Both the position numbers and the translations under genes were made by a program. Shown here piece by piece: positions 26,283 through 34,664 of a stretch of DNA of 64,000 nt. The DNA is from Actinomycetota bacterium (GTDB taxonomy: Bacteria; Actinomycetota; Acidimicrobiia; Acidimicrobiales; Palsa-688), in contig JAJPKN010000014.1 in the NCBI GenBank assembly GCA_021323695.1, positions 1 to 64,000 on the forward strand. The letters are read 5' to 3'. Every line of letters starts with the position of its first letter. Positions within the stretch are counted from its first letter, which is position 1. A model generated the notes under the pieces. The model did no database searches and was not told the origin of the DNA. It was given only the letters and a program-made list of their open reading frames with translations.

Positions 26283-26298
26283 ATACCCCCATGGGTAT
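26283..26298 (-). promoter_or_regulatory. inverted repeat overlapping the trxB promoter
   Basis: ATACCC (26283-26288) and GGGTAT (26293-26298) form a 6-bp inverted repeat with a 4-bp centre. On the minus strand it overlaps a TATAGG -10-like element about 15-20 bp ahead of the trxB ATG. The TACCC-N4-GGGTA pattern resembles operators of copper-sensing CsoR/RicR repressors; the regulator itself is not in this window, so identity is inference. Confidence 0.4.
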
Positions 26299-26373
26299 TC
26301 CGCTACGGCCTGGCCGGTGCCCGGGACGCTGGTCACGGCCGTCCCACCTGCTAGCCACGGCCCCTCCCGCCGG

Positions 26374-26826
26374 CTAGCCACGGCCGTTGCCACGGGCCCT
26401 GGCCCACAACCAGGCCCCAGCCAGGAACAGCAGCCCCCCGAACACGATGTAAGCCAACCACACGCGCCTGCCCTCAGGTTGGACGGGCACGTAGACGTCC
26501 CAAATGCGCACGACAGCCACCACAAGGAGCACCAGCGCGGCCACCAACCCCACCAGCGCAACAAAGCCGTACACGGCCAACGCCAGCGCTGTCGTCACCC
26601 GCAAGGTGGCCTTGGCTCTCAGCCAATCGACCACCCCCACGACCCGGTCGGTCAGCTGGCCGGCCAGCTGGTCAAAAGCAGGGCTGAGCTGAGGCCCTCC
26701 TGGCCCCGGCCCAGGTGCCGCCGGGGGGGCGGTGGGAGCCTCCGCCTGCTCGGCGGGAGCCCCAAGCCCTCGTGGCCCCGAGGGGCGGCCCGGCTGGCCA
26801 CCGAGCGCGGCCTCGTCATCGGGCAT
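26374..26826 (-). CDS. hypothetical membrane protein downstream of kinase
   Basis: A 150-residue protein of unknown function. It has an acidic start (MPDDEAALGG), a Pro/Ala/Gly-rich cytosolic segment, then two membrane helices (TALALAVYGFVALVGLVAAL and VWLAYIVFGGLLFLAGAWLW) and a short basic tail. ATG 26826 lies 30 bp beyond the stop of the Ser/Thr kinase on the same strand, so the two are probably co-transcribed. A frame extension upstream to 27024 exists but overlaps the kinase and looks spurious. Confidence 0.7.
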   Translation of the reverse strand: MPDDEAALGGQPGRPSGPRGLGAPAEQAEAPTAPPAAPGPGPGGPQLSPAFDQLAGQLTDRVVGVVDWLRAKATLRVTTALALAVYGFVALVGLVAALVLLVVAVVRIWDVYVPVQPEGRRVWLAYIVFGGLLFLAGAWLWARARGNGRG

Positions 26827-26855
26827 GACCGGCAGACTAGCAAGGTGGCCCCTCC

Positions 26856-28664
26856 TCAGCGCAACGAGAGCTCCTGCACCACCGCCTGGCGCCCCGGGCC
26901 AGGGTCGGTCATCCACAGCAGCACGCAGCCCCCCCGCCGTCCCCCCAGCGAGAAGGTGGCGTCCCCGTGGATGCCCGAAAGGGTGCTCGTCGGCTGGCCC
27001 CACTGGCCCAAGCTGGGCTGGCACCGAGCCTGGACAAAGGTCTGAGCGCTCCAGCCCTGCATGGGGCTTAGGACTTGGAGCTGATGGAGGGCCCGCTCAC
27101 TGCGTAGCTGCATCACCAGGCCAAAGCCGCCCCAGCCCCCGAAGTGCGGCCCGTCGTACACGTCGCTTTCCCAGGCTGTCCGGGGGTTGCCGTCGGTCAG
27201 GTAACGAAGCTCGCCCAAGTGGTCGTTAGGCCGGTTGCCGCCCTCGGTGAGCTCGCTGACCCGGCTGATGGCGACCAACGGGTACGCGGCCGACCGGCCC
27301 AGGCTTGCTGGGCCACCCGCACCGCTGGGGCTACCTCCACCGCCGCCCGCCCTCACCAGGCTGGCCACCACCACACCGCCGGCCACGACCAAGGTCCCGA
27401 CCACCGCGCTCACCGTGCGCCAGGCCTGACGGTCCCGCCACCCGGCCGCAGCTGCACCCCGCAACCGGCCTCGAGCGGCGGGGGGACGCCGCTCGGCCGG
27501 CTCCAGGGCAAGGCCCTGGTCGGGCCCAGGCCTGCCGGCGGCCTCCGAGGTCGCTGCCGGCGGCCTGTCCGGGGCCAGCACAGCCCGGTCAGGACGCCCT
27601 GCACCCGGGGTGGGGCTGTCTGCGCCCAAGGTGGGACGTCCCCCCAGGGTGGGGCCGTCTGCGCCTGGGGTGATGTCCTCTGTGGCAGCGCCGAACAGTG
27701 GCCCCGTCCCCCCTCCCAGGCGAGCCCCGGCGCTCCAAGCAGCAAAAGGCTCGTCAGTGCCCCCAAAGGCGGCCAACGACTGGCACAGGGCGGCGGCCGA
27801 GGCCACCCGGTGAGCCGGCTCGGGGGCCAAGAGCTCCTCCAGCAGGTCGCCAAGCCCAGCTGGCAGCTCCGGCCGGATCTCGTCCACCCGCGGCGGCAGC
27901 TCGTGGACACGGGCCAAGGCCGTGGCCATGTCAGTCTCCTTGACGAACGGCGGCTTGCCAGTCAACATCTCGAACAGCACTATGCCCAGCGAGTACAAGT
28001 CGGCGCGGGCGTCCGGCTCCAGGCCTTTTACCTGTTCAGGGGAGAGGTACTTGGGGGTACCAATGATCGTGCCAGTAGCTGTGAGATCTGCGCCGGCGGC
28101 CGCAGTGACCTTGGCGATGCCGAAGTCGGTGACCTTCACCCGCCCAGCTCCACGACCTTCGTCGCTCAAGAGCACGTTGGCGGGCTTCACGTCACGGTGG
28201 ACCAAGCCCTGCGAGTGCGCGTAACCAAGGGCGCTCGCCACCTGGCTAGCGATCGCCACGGCTACTCCCGTGGGCAACGGCGAAGCCCGAGCGATAAGGT
28301 CCTTCAGGGTCTCGCCCCGGACCAGCTCCATGACCATAAAGGCGGTGGCCCCCTGCTCGGCAAGTGGCAGCCCTCCTCGCGACCACTCCATGGGGCCACC
28401 GTCGACCGGCTCTATCCCGGCATCAAACACGGCGACGATCCCCGGGTGCACCAGCCGGGCAGCAGTGACGGCCTCGCGCCGGAACCGTTCCTGCAGGGTT
28501 GCGTCACCGGCCAGGTGGGCCATCAGGATCTTCACAGCCACCGGGCGGTCCAGGACCTCGTCCCATCCCTCCCAGACCTCTGCCATGCCTCCGCGGGCGA
28601 GCAGCTTCACCAGGTGGTAACGACCTGCCAGGGACTTGGGGACAGCCGGCAAAACCCCAGCCAC
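26856..28664 (-). CDS. transmembrane Ser/Thr protein kinase with C-terminal extracellular domain
   Basis: About 602 residues. The kinase domain has GGMAEVWEG glycine loop, K45 in RPVAVK, HRDVKPANVLL and TDFGIAK, so catalysis should be intact. A disordered Pro/Gly-rich juxtamembrane region follows, then a membrane helix (VSAVVGTLVVAGGVVVASLV) and a C-terminal extracellular domain of about 140 residues with a discoidin-like pattern (LGELRYLTDGNPRTAWES). In mycobacteria a pseudokinase plus a similar domain is fused to MurJ; here it is separate but in the same gene run as murJ. GTG 28664 is chosen (GAGG just upstream); TTG 28712 is possible. Confidence 0.85.
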   Translation of the reverse strand: MAGVLPAVPKSLAGRYHLVKLLARGGMAEVWEGWDEVLDRPVAVKILMAHLAGDATLQERFRREAVTAARLVHPGIVAVFDAGIEPVDGGPMEWSRGGLPLAEQGATAFMVMELVRGETLKDLIARASPLPTGVAVAIASQVASALGYAHSQGLVHRDVKPANVLLSDEGRGAGRVKVTDFGIAKVTAAAGADLTATGTIIGTPKYLSPEQVKGLEPDARADLYSLGIVLFEMLTGKPPFVKETDMATALARVHELPPRVDEIRPELPAGLGDLLEELLAPEPAHRVASAAALCQSLAAFGGTDEPFAAWSAGARLGGGTGPLFGAATEDITPGADGPTLGGRPTLGADSPTPGAGRPDRAVLAPDRPPAATSEAAGRPGPDQGLALEPAERRPPAARGRLRGAAAAGWRDRQAWRTVSAVVGTLVVAGGVVVASLVRAGGGGGSPSGAGGPASLGRSAAYPLVAISRVSELTEGGNRPNDHLGELRYLTDGNPRTAWESDVYDGPHFGGWGGFGLVMQLRSERALHQLQVLSPMQGWSAQTFVQARCQPSLGQWGQPTSTLSGIHGDATFSLGGRRGGCVLLWMTDPGPGRQAVVQELSLR

Positions 28665-28808
28665 GGACCTCAGGCTACTAGTGCTCCCCCGGCTTGCCTC
28701 GTCACGGGGCAACCGGGCTCAAACGTGAAGAGGGCCAGCCACCGCCACCTGCGCCCACCGGCCCTGCCCCCGGCCTCGGCCGAGCCCTAGCCGCCGGCTG
28801 GCCCTAGC

Positions 28809-29657
28809 CTAGCTGCTGTGGGCCGACCTGACCCACGCCACCCCGATCGTGCCGGGGCCAGTATGCGTGCCCACAACTGGGCCGATGTCGCCCACAATGA
28901 GGGGGCGGTGGGGCCGGGCACCCGCCAACATGTCAACGAAGCCCTCGAAGTCGGCGGCATCGGCGCTCATAGCCGCCAAGCGTTCCAAGGGCCCGGCGCT
29001 GCGGACCTTGTCGGCCAGGTAGCGCAGTGACTTGGCCCGAGTACGCTGGCGGGACTCCTGCTCGACAACGCCGCCGCGCACTTCTATTACCGGCTTGATC
29101 GACAGCAGCCCCCCCAGGGCCGCAGCCGCGCCTCCTATGCGGCCTCCTCGGCGCAAGTTGTCCAGCGTGGCTATTGCGCCCATCACGCGCAGCCGGCTGC
29201 GGGCCGACTCCGCGGCAGCTACGACGCCCTCCACCGAAGCCCCTTCGGCGGCGGCCTCCGCGGCAGCCAGCACGACCAGGCCTTGGCCCAGGGTCACGCT
29301 CAACGAGTCCACGACCTCCACCCGGGGCCGTCCGCCCAGGCTGCCGGCAGCCTGGGTAGCGGCTTGGTTGGTCGCGGACAACTTCGACGAGATGGTGACG
29401 CAGACAATGCCAGCCGCTCCCTGCTCGGCCAAGGACACGAACAGCTCTCTGAACGCGCCGGGGGCCGGGGCGGCGGTCTGAGGCAGCTCACGCGAAGCCC
29501 GGCAGCGCGCCCAGAACTCCTTGGTGGTGAGGTCCCGGCCGTCCACCAGCTCCTCGTCCCCAAAGCGGATGTGAAGGGGGACGACCTTGACGCCGAGGCC
29601 CTCAGCCAGTTCGGCGGGAAGGTCGCATGCGCTGTCGCTCACCACTGCTACCGTCAT
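28809..29657 (-). CDS. DegV-family fatty acid-binding protein
   Basis: A 282-residue DegV protein beginning TVAVVSDSACDLP. It includes the fatty-acid/fatty-acid kinase family motifs (TSQPAPGAF-like AAPAPGAFRELF, TISSKLSATNQAA, DSLSVTLGQGLVV and the C-terminal IGPVVGTHTGPGTIGVAW). These proteins present acyl groups to FakA-type kinases; no FakA is in the window. The ATG at 29657 has GGAGG 7 nt upstream, inside a small hairpin (29661-29676) that could mask it. Confidence 0.9.
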   Translation of the reverse strand: MTVAVVSDSACDLPAELAEGLGVKVVPLHIRFGDEELVDGRDLTTKEFWARCRASRELPQTAAPAPGAFRELFVSLAEQGAAGIVCVTISSKLSATNQAATQAAGSLGGRPRVEVVDSLSVTLGQGLVVLAAAEAAAEGASVEGVVAAAESARSRLRVMGAIATLDNLRRGGRIGGAAAALGGLLSIKPVIEVRGGVVEQESRQRTRAKSLRYLADKVRSAGPLERLAAMSADAADFEGFVDMLAGARPHRPLIVGDIGPVVGTHTGPGTIGVAWVRSAHSS

Positions 29658-29693
29658 GAAGCTCCTCCAAAGGAGCCCCAATGGTACCGTACC

Positions 29694-29711
29694 GCGCCCT
29701 CAGGAGGGCGC
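29694..29711 (-). terminator. hairpin between murJ and degV
   Basis: GCGCCCTC (29694-29701) and GAGGGCGC (29704-29711) form an 8-bp stem with a 2-nt apex, 24 nt beyond the murJ stop. It could terminate or attenuate murJ transcription ahead of degV. No U-tract follows; instead GGTACGGTACCATT, a possible degV promoter element, comes next. Confidence 0.4.
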
Positions 29712-29734
29712 TGAGCAGGGAGGCGGTGGGCCTC

Positions 29735-31561
29735 TCAGGAGGGGCGGTGGCGCCAAGAGCGGGCGGAGATGGCGCTCGTCAGCTCGCCGAGGCCCAGCAG
29801 GCGGGCGGCCAGCACGAAAACTGCCCCGCCGGTGCCCGCCAACAGGGCCAGTCGGCCGAGCAGCACCCCAGAGGCTCCCGAGCTCGGGAGCGCAGCCCCA
29901 AGCCCGGCCACAGCGCCGGCCATGACCGCCGTAGCCAAGCAGGCACGGCCCAGCTGCCCCAGGCCCAACCGCACCGGCGTGCTCCGCCGGAGCCTGGCCC
30001 AGGCCACAGGCAAGACGACGGTGTAAGAGCCCACCCAGGCCGCTGCCAACCCGCGTACCCCGAAGGCAGGGTACAAGGCGACGGCCGCGACCACGGTCAA
30101 GGCGTTCTCGGCAACGTACAACCAGAACATCGAGCGGGTGTCCAGTTTTGCCTGAAAAGCCCTCATTACCAACAAGAAAGCTGCGAACCCGGGGAGCCCG
30201 CAAGCAAATACCACCAGCACGTCGCCGGTGAGCCGGGCGGACGCCAGGGCCAAGTGGCCGTGGGCAAGCGCCAGCACCACCACCGGCCGCGCCAGCAAGG
30301 CGTAGCCAACCCCCGCGGGCAGGAGCAGCGCTACGGTCACCCGCATGGCGTAGCTCGCCCGGGCCGCAAACCCCTCAGGGTCACCCTCGGCCCACAACTG
30401 GGCCAGGTCGGGGGCCACCACGTAGGCGATCGAAACGGCCAGCACCGCATAGGGCAGCTGCATGAACGTGTACGCATAAGAGAAGGCGGAGAAATTGCCC
30501 GCCTTGGAGTTGGCTAGCACAGACACGAGGCTGAAGGCCACCTGGTTGGCCACAACCGCACCGACCGTCCAGCCGGACAAGCGGGCTATGAGCTTGAGGG
30601 CCGGGTGCGACGGCTTCCAAGAGAACCTCAGCGGGATGCGGGCCCGGGCCAGGGCCGGCAGCTGGGCCAACAGCTGGGCAGCATAACCAGCGGTGGTCCC
30701 TAACCCCACCACCGCTACCGCGACAGCGTCCGCCTGGTAGCCAGGCACGGTCGCCTGCCTGGCCAAGCGGTCGGCCACAGCCAACGCGGCGATCGTCACG
30801 ACGTTGGCCACCACCGGGCTGAAGGCCACAGCCGCGAAGCGCCGGCGGGCGTTCAAGAGGGCAGTGGTGAGGGTGACGAGGCCGATGAGCAACAGCTGGG
30901 GCGTGAAGTAGCGGAGCCACGTCGTTGCCAACTGGCGTTCGGCACCCGCCCCGTGGCCATGGGCCCGCAGCAGGAACAAATGGACCAGGTAGGGCGCCAG
31001 GAGCCAGAACAGGCCGGTCCCTATGACCAGGACCACAGTCAGGACAGTGACGATCGTGGGGACGGAGTCGTCGTCTGGCTCGGTGCTGACCCGGCTCAAC
31101 GGGCGCATGACCACAGGCAGGAGCGTGGCGGACAGCACCCCACCGAGCAGGAGGTCGTAGACGGTGTTGGGGACGGTGTTGGCCTGGTTGTAGGCATCGG
31201 CCAGCCGGCCCTGGCCCAGCACCCACGCCACCGCGATCAACCGGCCGAAACCGGACAGCCGCGAAACGGCCGTCCCACAAGCCATGATCACGGCGTTACC
31301 GGCGGGCGACGCCCGAGGCCGGACAAAGCCCCCCAGCGCCTGTAGGTGACGGCCGGCGGGCCCGAGGTCCAGCTTGCCCGGCCGCGTCCCAGCCGCGGGA
31401 CCGCCTGGCTGTCCCTGCGGCCCAAGGGGGCCTCCCTGCCGCCAGCGTGCCTGGCTGGCCGCAGCCACCACCGCCTCGCCCGGGCTCGGTGGCACCGGGG
31501 GAAAAGCCCGGGGTGGCAGGGTCGTGAGCTCTGGGTTGGAGCGGATCGGCGCCCCGGTCAA
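29735..31561 (-). CDS. murJ: lipid II flippase MurJ (MviN)
   Basis: A 608-residue protein. The first 85 residues are a Pro/Gly/Arg-rich cytosolic extension; the rest is the MOP-superfamily MurJ core with about 14 helices (SRLSGFGRLIAVAWVLGQGRLADAYNQANTVPNTVYDLLLGG is the family N-terminal region). It flips lipid II for peptidoglycan synthesis. No kinase or carbohydrate-binding domain is fused, unlike in Mycobacterium. Its ATG overlaps the stop of the upstream large membrane-anchored protein gene (ATGA). Confidence 0.93.
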   Translation of the reverse strand: MTGAPIRSNPELTTLPPRAFPPVPPSPGEAVVAAASQARWRQGGPLGPQGQPGGPAAGTRPGKLDLGPAGRHLQALGGFVRPRASPAGNAVIMACGTAVSRLSGFGRLIAVAWVLGQGRLADAYNQANTVPNTVYDLLLGGVLSATLLPVVMRPLSRVSTEPDDDSVPTIVTVLTVVLVIGTGLFWLLAPYLVHLFLLRAHGHGAGAERQLATTWLRYFTPQLLLIGLVTLTTALLNARRRFAAVAFSPVVANVVTIAALAVADRLARQATVPGYQADAVAVAVVGLGTTAGYAAQLLAQLPALARARIPLRFSWKPSHPALKLIARLSGWTVGAVVANQVAFSLVSVLANSKAGNFSAFSYAYTFMQLPYAVLAVSIAYVVAPDLAQLWAEGDPEGFAARASYAMRVTVALLLPAGVGYALLARPVVVLALAHGHLALASARLTGDVLVVFACGLPGFAAFLLVMRAFQAKLDTRSMFWLYVAENALTVVAAVALYPAFGVRGLAAAWVGSYTVVLPVAWARLRRSTPVRLGLGQLGRACLATAVMAGAVAGLGAALPSSGASGVLLGRLALLAGTGGAVFVLAARLLGLGELTSAISARSWRHRPS

Positions 31562-33804
31562 CTGGCTCCTCGCCGGTAGGCGGTGCGCCGGTGCCTCGGC
31601 CCGAGCTCATGCCCCGGTGCAGCCACAGCGGTCCCGCTCTCGGCTGTCGCCTCGTCCGGGGGGCCCGGGGCAGTGGCCCTCGGCACCAGGCGGCGGGCCC
31701 GGCGCCCATGGCGGGCGTTCCTTGCCCACCATACGGCCAAGAACAAGGCCGCGACCACCATGAGGACCAGCCCCACCTGGGATATGGCGGTCGAACGGAC
31801 GCTCACTTCGCCCCGGGCTATGACCCGGGCCCCGTCGGGGGTGCTGAGCACCAAGTAGAGGGGGAAGGTCCCGCTGGCCCGAGCCACCACCGGCACCTGT
31901 AGGGTCGTGGTGGGCTGGGACAGGACCAAGTCGCAGAGCTCTGCCCCCGGGTTTACTGGCCGGCAACTGCCCTCGGCGAACCGGGTGGCCACGAACGACA
32001 ACAGGTCACTGCGCAAGCCCAGGCGGACATGAGCAGGAGAAGGGGCACCTGAGGCCAGCGCCAAGGGCAGCTTGGCGCTGCGGGCGGTGAGGGTGATGGA
32101 CGCCTCCGACGGCAGCCGCAGCTCAAGGAGCGCGGCCTGAGCGGCCCGCTGGACGGCCCCGATGAGAGCCGCCCGCTGGCCCCCCCCGTAGATGGACGAC
32201 AGGCTCAAGGCCAACCGCTGGCTCAGGGAACGGACCAGCACCGAGCGGGCGCCGTAGACCTGGCCGTCAGCCGACAAGACGCTCTGGGCGTCCCCGAGCC
32301 CCTCGGTACCCGCCAGGGGCTGGACGGCTGAGCTGGGGGCCGCCACGGTCCGCACCAGGGGGCCGGGACCGTTGGTGGCCACGGGTACCTGCGCGAACAG
32401 CTGGGCAACGGGGACGGGCTGCAGGAGGGGGTTGCCCTCTAACCCCGACAGCAGCACCGCCAGGAACTGCGGGCTCAGGGGCCCCGGGTAGGGTTGCACC
32501 ACCACTCCTCTTTGGTCGCTCGGGGACTCCAAGTCGACCATGGCCAGCTCTGCCACCACTTGGCTTGCGACCAGCACCGGGTCAACAGTGGCTGCCCTCT
32601 CGCTGCAGCGCGCTGACAGCTCGGCGTCCACCCCCACCACCAGGGCTCTTTTGCCCGCGATAGACAGCACCGCAGGGCGGGCGAACGTCAGCTTGCTGTC
32701 CGCCGCGGGCAGCTCGGACAGGCCTTGGGGGGGCAGCACGAACTGCCTTACACCCATCGCCACCAGGGCGGCCACTGTGGCGGGGGCGAGAGGACGGGCC
32801 GAAGCCCACGAGGTCAAGGCCGGCACCGTGCCCACCAATTGCCCCAGCTCCCGGGCGCCGGCGGTGAGCTCGGCACTGAGGTCCGCCTGCAACCCGGACT
32901 CGACCATCGCCTGGACGTCAAGCGGCAGTGCAGGTGCCGGGAGGAGCTGGTCGCCAGCCTGAAGCGCGGCGCGCAGGTGGGCGACGGCCGCCGCGGCCGC
33001 CGCGCCGCCGCTGGCCAGCGACTGGACGGTAGGGGCCCCGGCCAGCAAGGTCACCGGTACCCTCCAGCGGACGAGGTCGTAGGCGTCGCCCTCCAAGTCG
33101 GCCGCTGCCGGGGCCGGGACCGGCCCCGGCACCCCACTGGGGCTGAACGGCACTGGCGCCGAGAAGGGCAGCACCAGCCCCACTTGCAGCCTTTTCAGGC
33201 CCTTCGCGTACTTGTCCACGTACACCAGGAAGGTCGTGAGGGGTTGGCCCATCCTCACCCCTCCTTGCTCCAAGAACACCTGGACAGGGTGGACAGCTGT
33301 AGTGGTGAGCGGCAACCCCCCACCAGGCTGGTCCACGGGCAGGTCGATGTCGAAGCCCCCCCTTGGGTCGGGCACCAGGCTCTTCAGCGGTACCGGCCCG
33401 GTCACGTCATAGGGGGCCCCGTAGATGTCGCCTTGGAGGGCGGCGTCGAACGCCGAGCGGGTGGTGAGGCTGCCGTAGACGATCACCTCGATGTCCTCCC
33501 GGGCTGGGTCACTGGCCTGGACCCCGATCTGCAGGCGGAAAACGGACGGGCCTGGCCCGACCCACGCGGGCTGGGACAGCAGCGTCAAGCGGTCCGGGCC
33601 AACGGGGACACGGCCCGCCGGCCGCCCGCCGTTCAGCGCGCCCGGCTGGGCCCCCGGGCCAGGGTCGTGCTTGGCCAGCGCGGCCGCCACGGGAGCACCA
33701 TGCGCCCTGGGCCCGGGGAGCACGGCAGCCAAAGCGAACAGGACGCAGGCGGCTGCACCCAGGGGCCGGGCCCCGGCCAGCCGAGGACGCCGCCTGTCAG
33801 CCAT
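31558..33804 (-). CDS. large secreted, membrane-anchored protein (DUF6049-like)
   Basis: A 748-residue protein with an N-terminal signal peptide (LGAAACVLFALAAVLPGPRAHG), a long extracellular region, and a C-terminal anchor helix (ISQVGLVLMVVAALFLAVWWA) followed by a basic cytosolic tail. Gene position directly upstream of murJ and architecture match the DUF6049 family (Rv3909 in M. tuberculosis). The function is not established; co-translation with murJ suggests an envelope role. Confidence 0.75.
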   Translation of the reverse strand: MADRRRPRLAGARPLGAAACVLFALAAVLPGPRAHGAPVAAALAKHDPGPGAQPGALNGGRPAGRVPVGPDRLTLLSQPAWVGPGPSVFRLQIGVQASDPAREDIEVIVYGSLTTRSAFDAALQGDIYGAPYDVTGPVPLKSLVPDPRGGFDIDLPVDQPGGGLPLTTTAVHPVQVFLEQGGVRMGQPLTTFLVYVDKYAKGLKRLQVGLVLPFSAPVPFSPSGVPGPVPAPAAADLEGDAYDLVRWRVPVTLLAGAPTVQSLASGGAAAAAAVAHLRAALQAGDQLLPAPALPLDVQAMVESGLQADLSAELTAGARELGQLVGTVPALTSWASARPLAPATVAALVAMGVRQFVLPPQGLSELPAADSKLTFARPAVLSIAGKRALVVGVDAELSARCSERAATVDPVLVASQVVAELAMVDLESPSDQRGVVVQPYPGPLSPQFLAVLLSGLEGNPLLQPVPVAQLFAQVPVATNGPGPLVRTVAAPSSAVQPLAGTEGLGDAQSVLSADGQVYGARSVLVRSLSQRLALSLSSIYGGGQRAALIGAVQRAAQAALLELRLPSEASITLTARSAKLPLALASGAPSPAHVRLGLRSDLLSFVATRFAEGSCRPVNPGAELCDLVLSQPTTTLQVPVVARASGTFPLYLVLSTPDGARVIARGEVSVRSTAISQVGLVLMVVAALFLAVWWARNARHGRRARRLVPRATAPGPPDEATAESGTAVAAPGHELGPRHRRTAYRRGAS

Positions 33805-34579
33805 GCCCTAGACCGAGCCCTGCCGAAAGCACGCACAGGCCGGAGGGGGCCTCCTGGAAGCCAGCCCGCCGGTAGAGGGCGAGGGCGGCTTCGTTGCCCA
33901 GTTGGGTGTTCACCGCGACCTCTTGGGCGCCCTCGGAACGCAACCAGTAAAGGCCGTCCAACAACAGCTTCTTGCCTATGCCCCGGCCCTGCAGCTGCGG
34001 TGCCACCGCTATGCGCTGCACGTAGCCGCTGCCAGCCGTGACCCCGCAAATGGCATACCCGCCGACCCTCCGCCCCGCGCCCAGTGCCACCCTCAAGCGG
34101 CGCCGGTCGGTGGCCGCCAGGACCTGCAGCAGGCCGGCACGGTCGAGCCGCCAGAACGGGCTGAAGCAAGCGGCGTCGACGGCGAGCAACTGCCGGCGCC
34201 GGTGGGGGCCCGCCCGCCGCAGCCGGGGGGACGGCGGAAGAGGGGGAAGAGGGTGGGACCGGGCCAGGACTAGGAGGTGGAGGCGCTCGTGGACGCCGAA
34301 GCCCGCCTCCAGGAAGCCTTGTTGCTCCGCGGGGGAAAGGGCGCCTGTGATCACCCGGCCAAAGCCCTGAGCCGCCAAGACGTCCAGGCAGCGGCGGACA
34401 AAGGCCACAGACGGGGGGCCGCTGGCCGGGACCAGGAAGGCCACCGACCCGTCGGCTCGCCAGGGCCCGGCTCTGGCCCGCTCGCCTCCCCAGCGGATGA
34501 CGCTGCCCACCCGGGCAGGCTGACGGTCACCTGACCTGGCCGGCCGGCTGGATTGCGCGAGCCCCTTCACGGCGCCCAA
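33797..34579 (-). CDS. GNAT-family N-acetyltransferase
   Basis: A 260-residue protein whose second half is a GNAT domain: acetyl-CoA-binding VQRIAVAPQLQGRGIGKKLLLDGL (Q-G-R-G-I-G) and the C-terminal NEAALALYRRAGF. The N-terminal half may be a degenerate first GNAT fold. The substrate is unknown. TTG 34579 has GGAG 7 nt upstream; GTG 34570 is an alternative. Its stop overlaps the downstream membrane-anchored protein gene by 8 nt, so it heads the murJ-kinase run. Confidence 0.82.
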   Translation of the reverse strand: MGAVKGLAQSSRPARSGDRQPARVGSVIRWGGERARAGPWRADGSVAFLVPASGPPSVAFVRRCLDVLAAQGFGRVITGALSPAEQQGFLEAGFGVHERLHLLVLARSHPLPPLPPSPRLRRAGPHRRRQLLAVDAACFSPFWRLDRAGLLQVLAATDRRRLRVALGAGRRVGGYAICGVTAGSGYVQRIAVAPQLQGRGIGKKLLLDGLYWLRSEGAQEVAVNTQLGNEAALALYRRAGFQEAPSGLCVLSAGLGLGHG

Positions 34580-34664
34580 AGTCTAGCTCCGGGCCCGGGC
34601 TAGCCCGCCCTGGGCGGCGGCCAACGCCGAGGGCTCATGCCCGGGCCGCAACCTGCCGATACCG

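Noticed and set aside
25492-28790. Very long + strand open frames (over 500 codons each) antisense to trxB and the Ser/Thr kinase
   Set aside because: Their translations are rich in His, Gln, Arg and Pro without domains, while the minus strand carries complete conserved enzymes.
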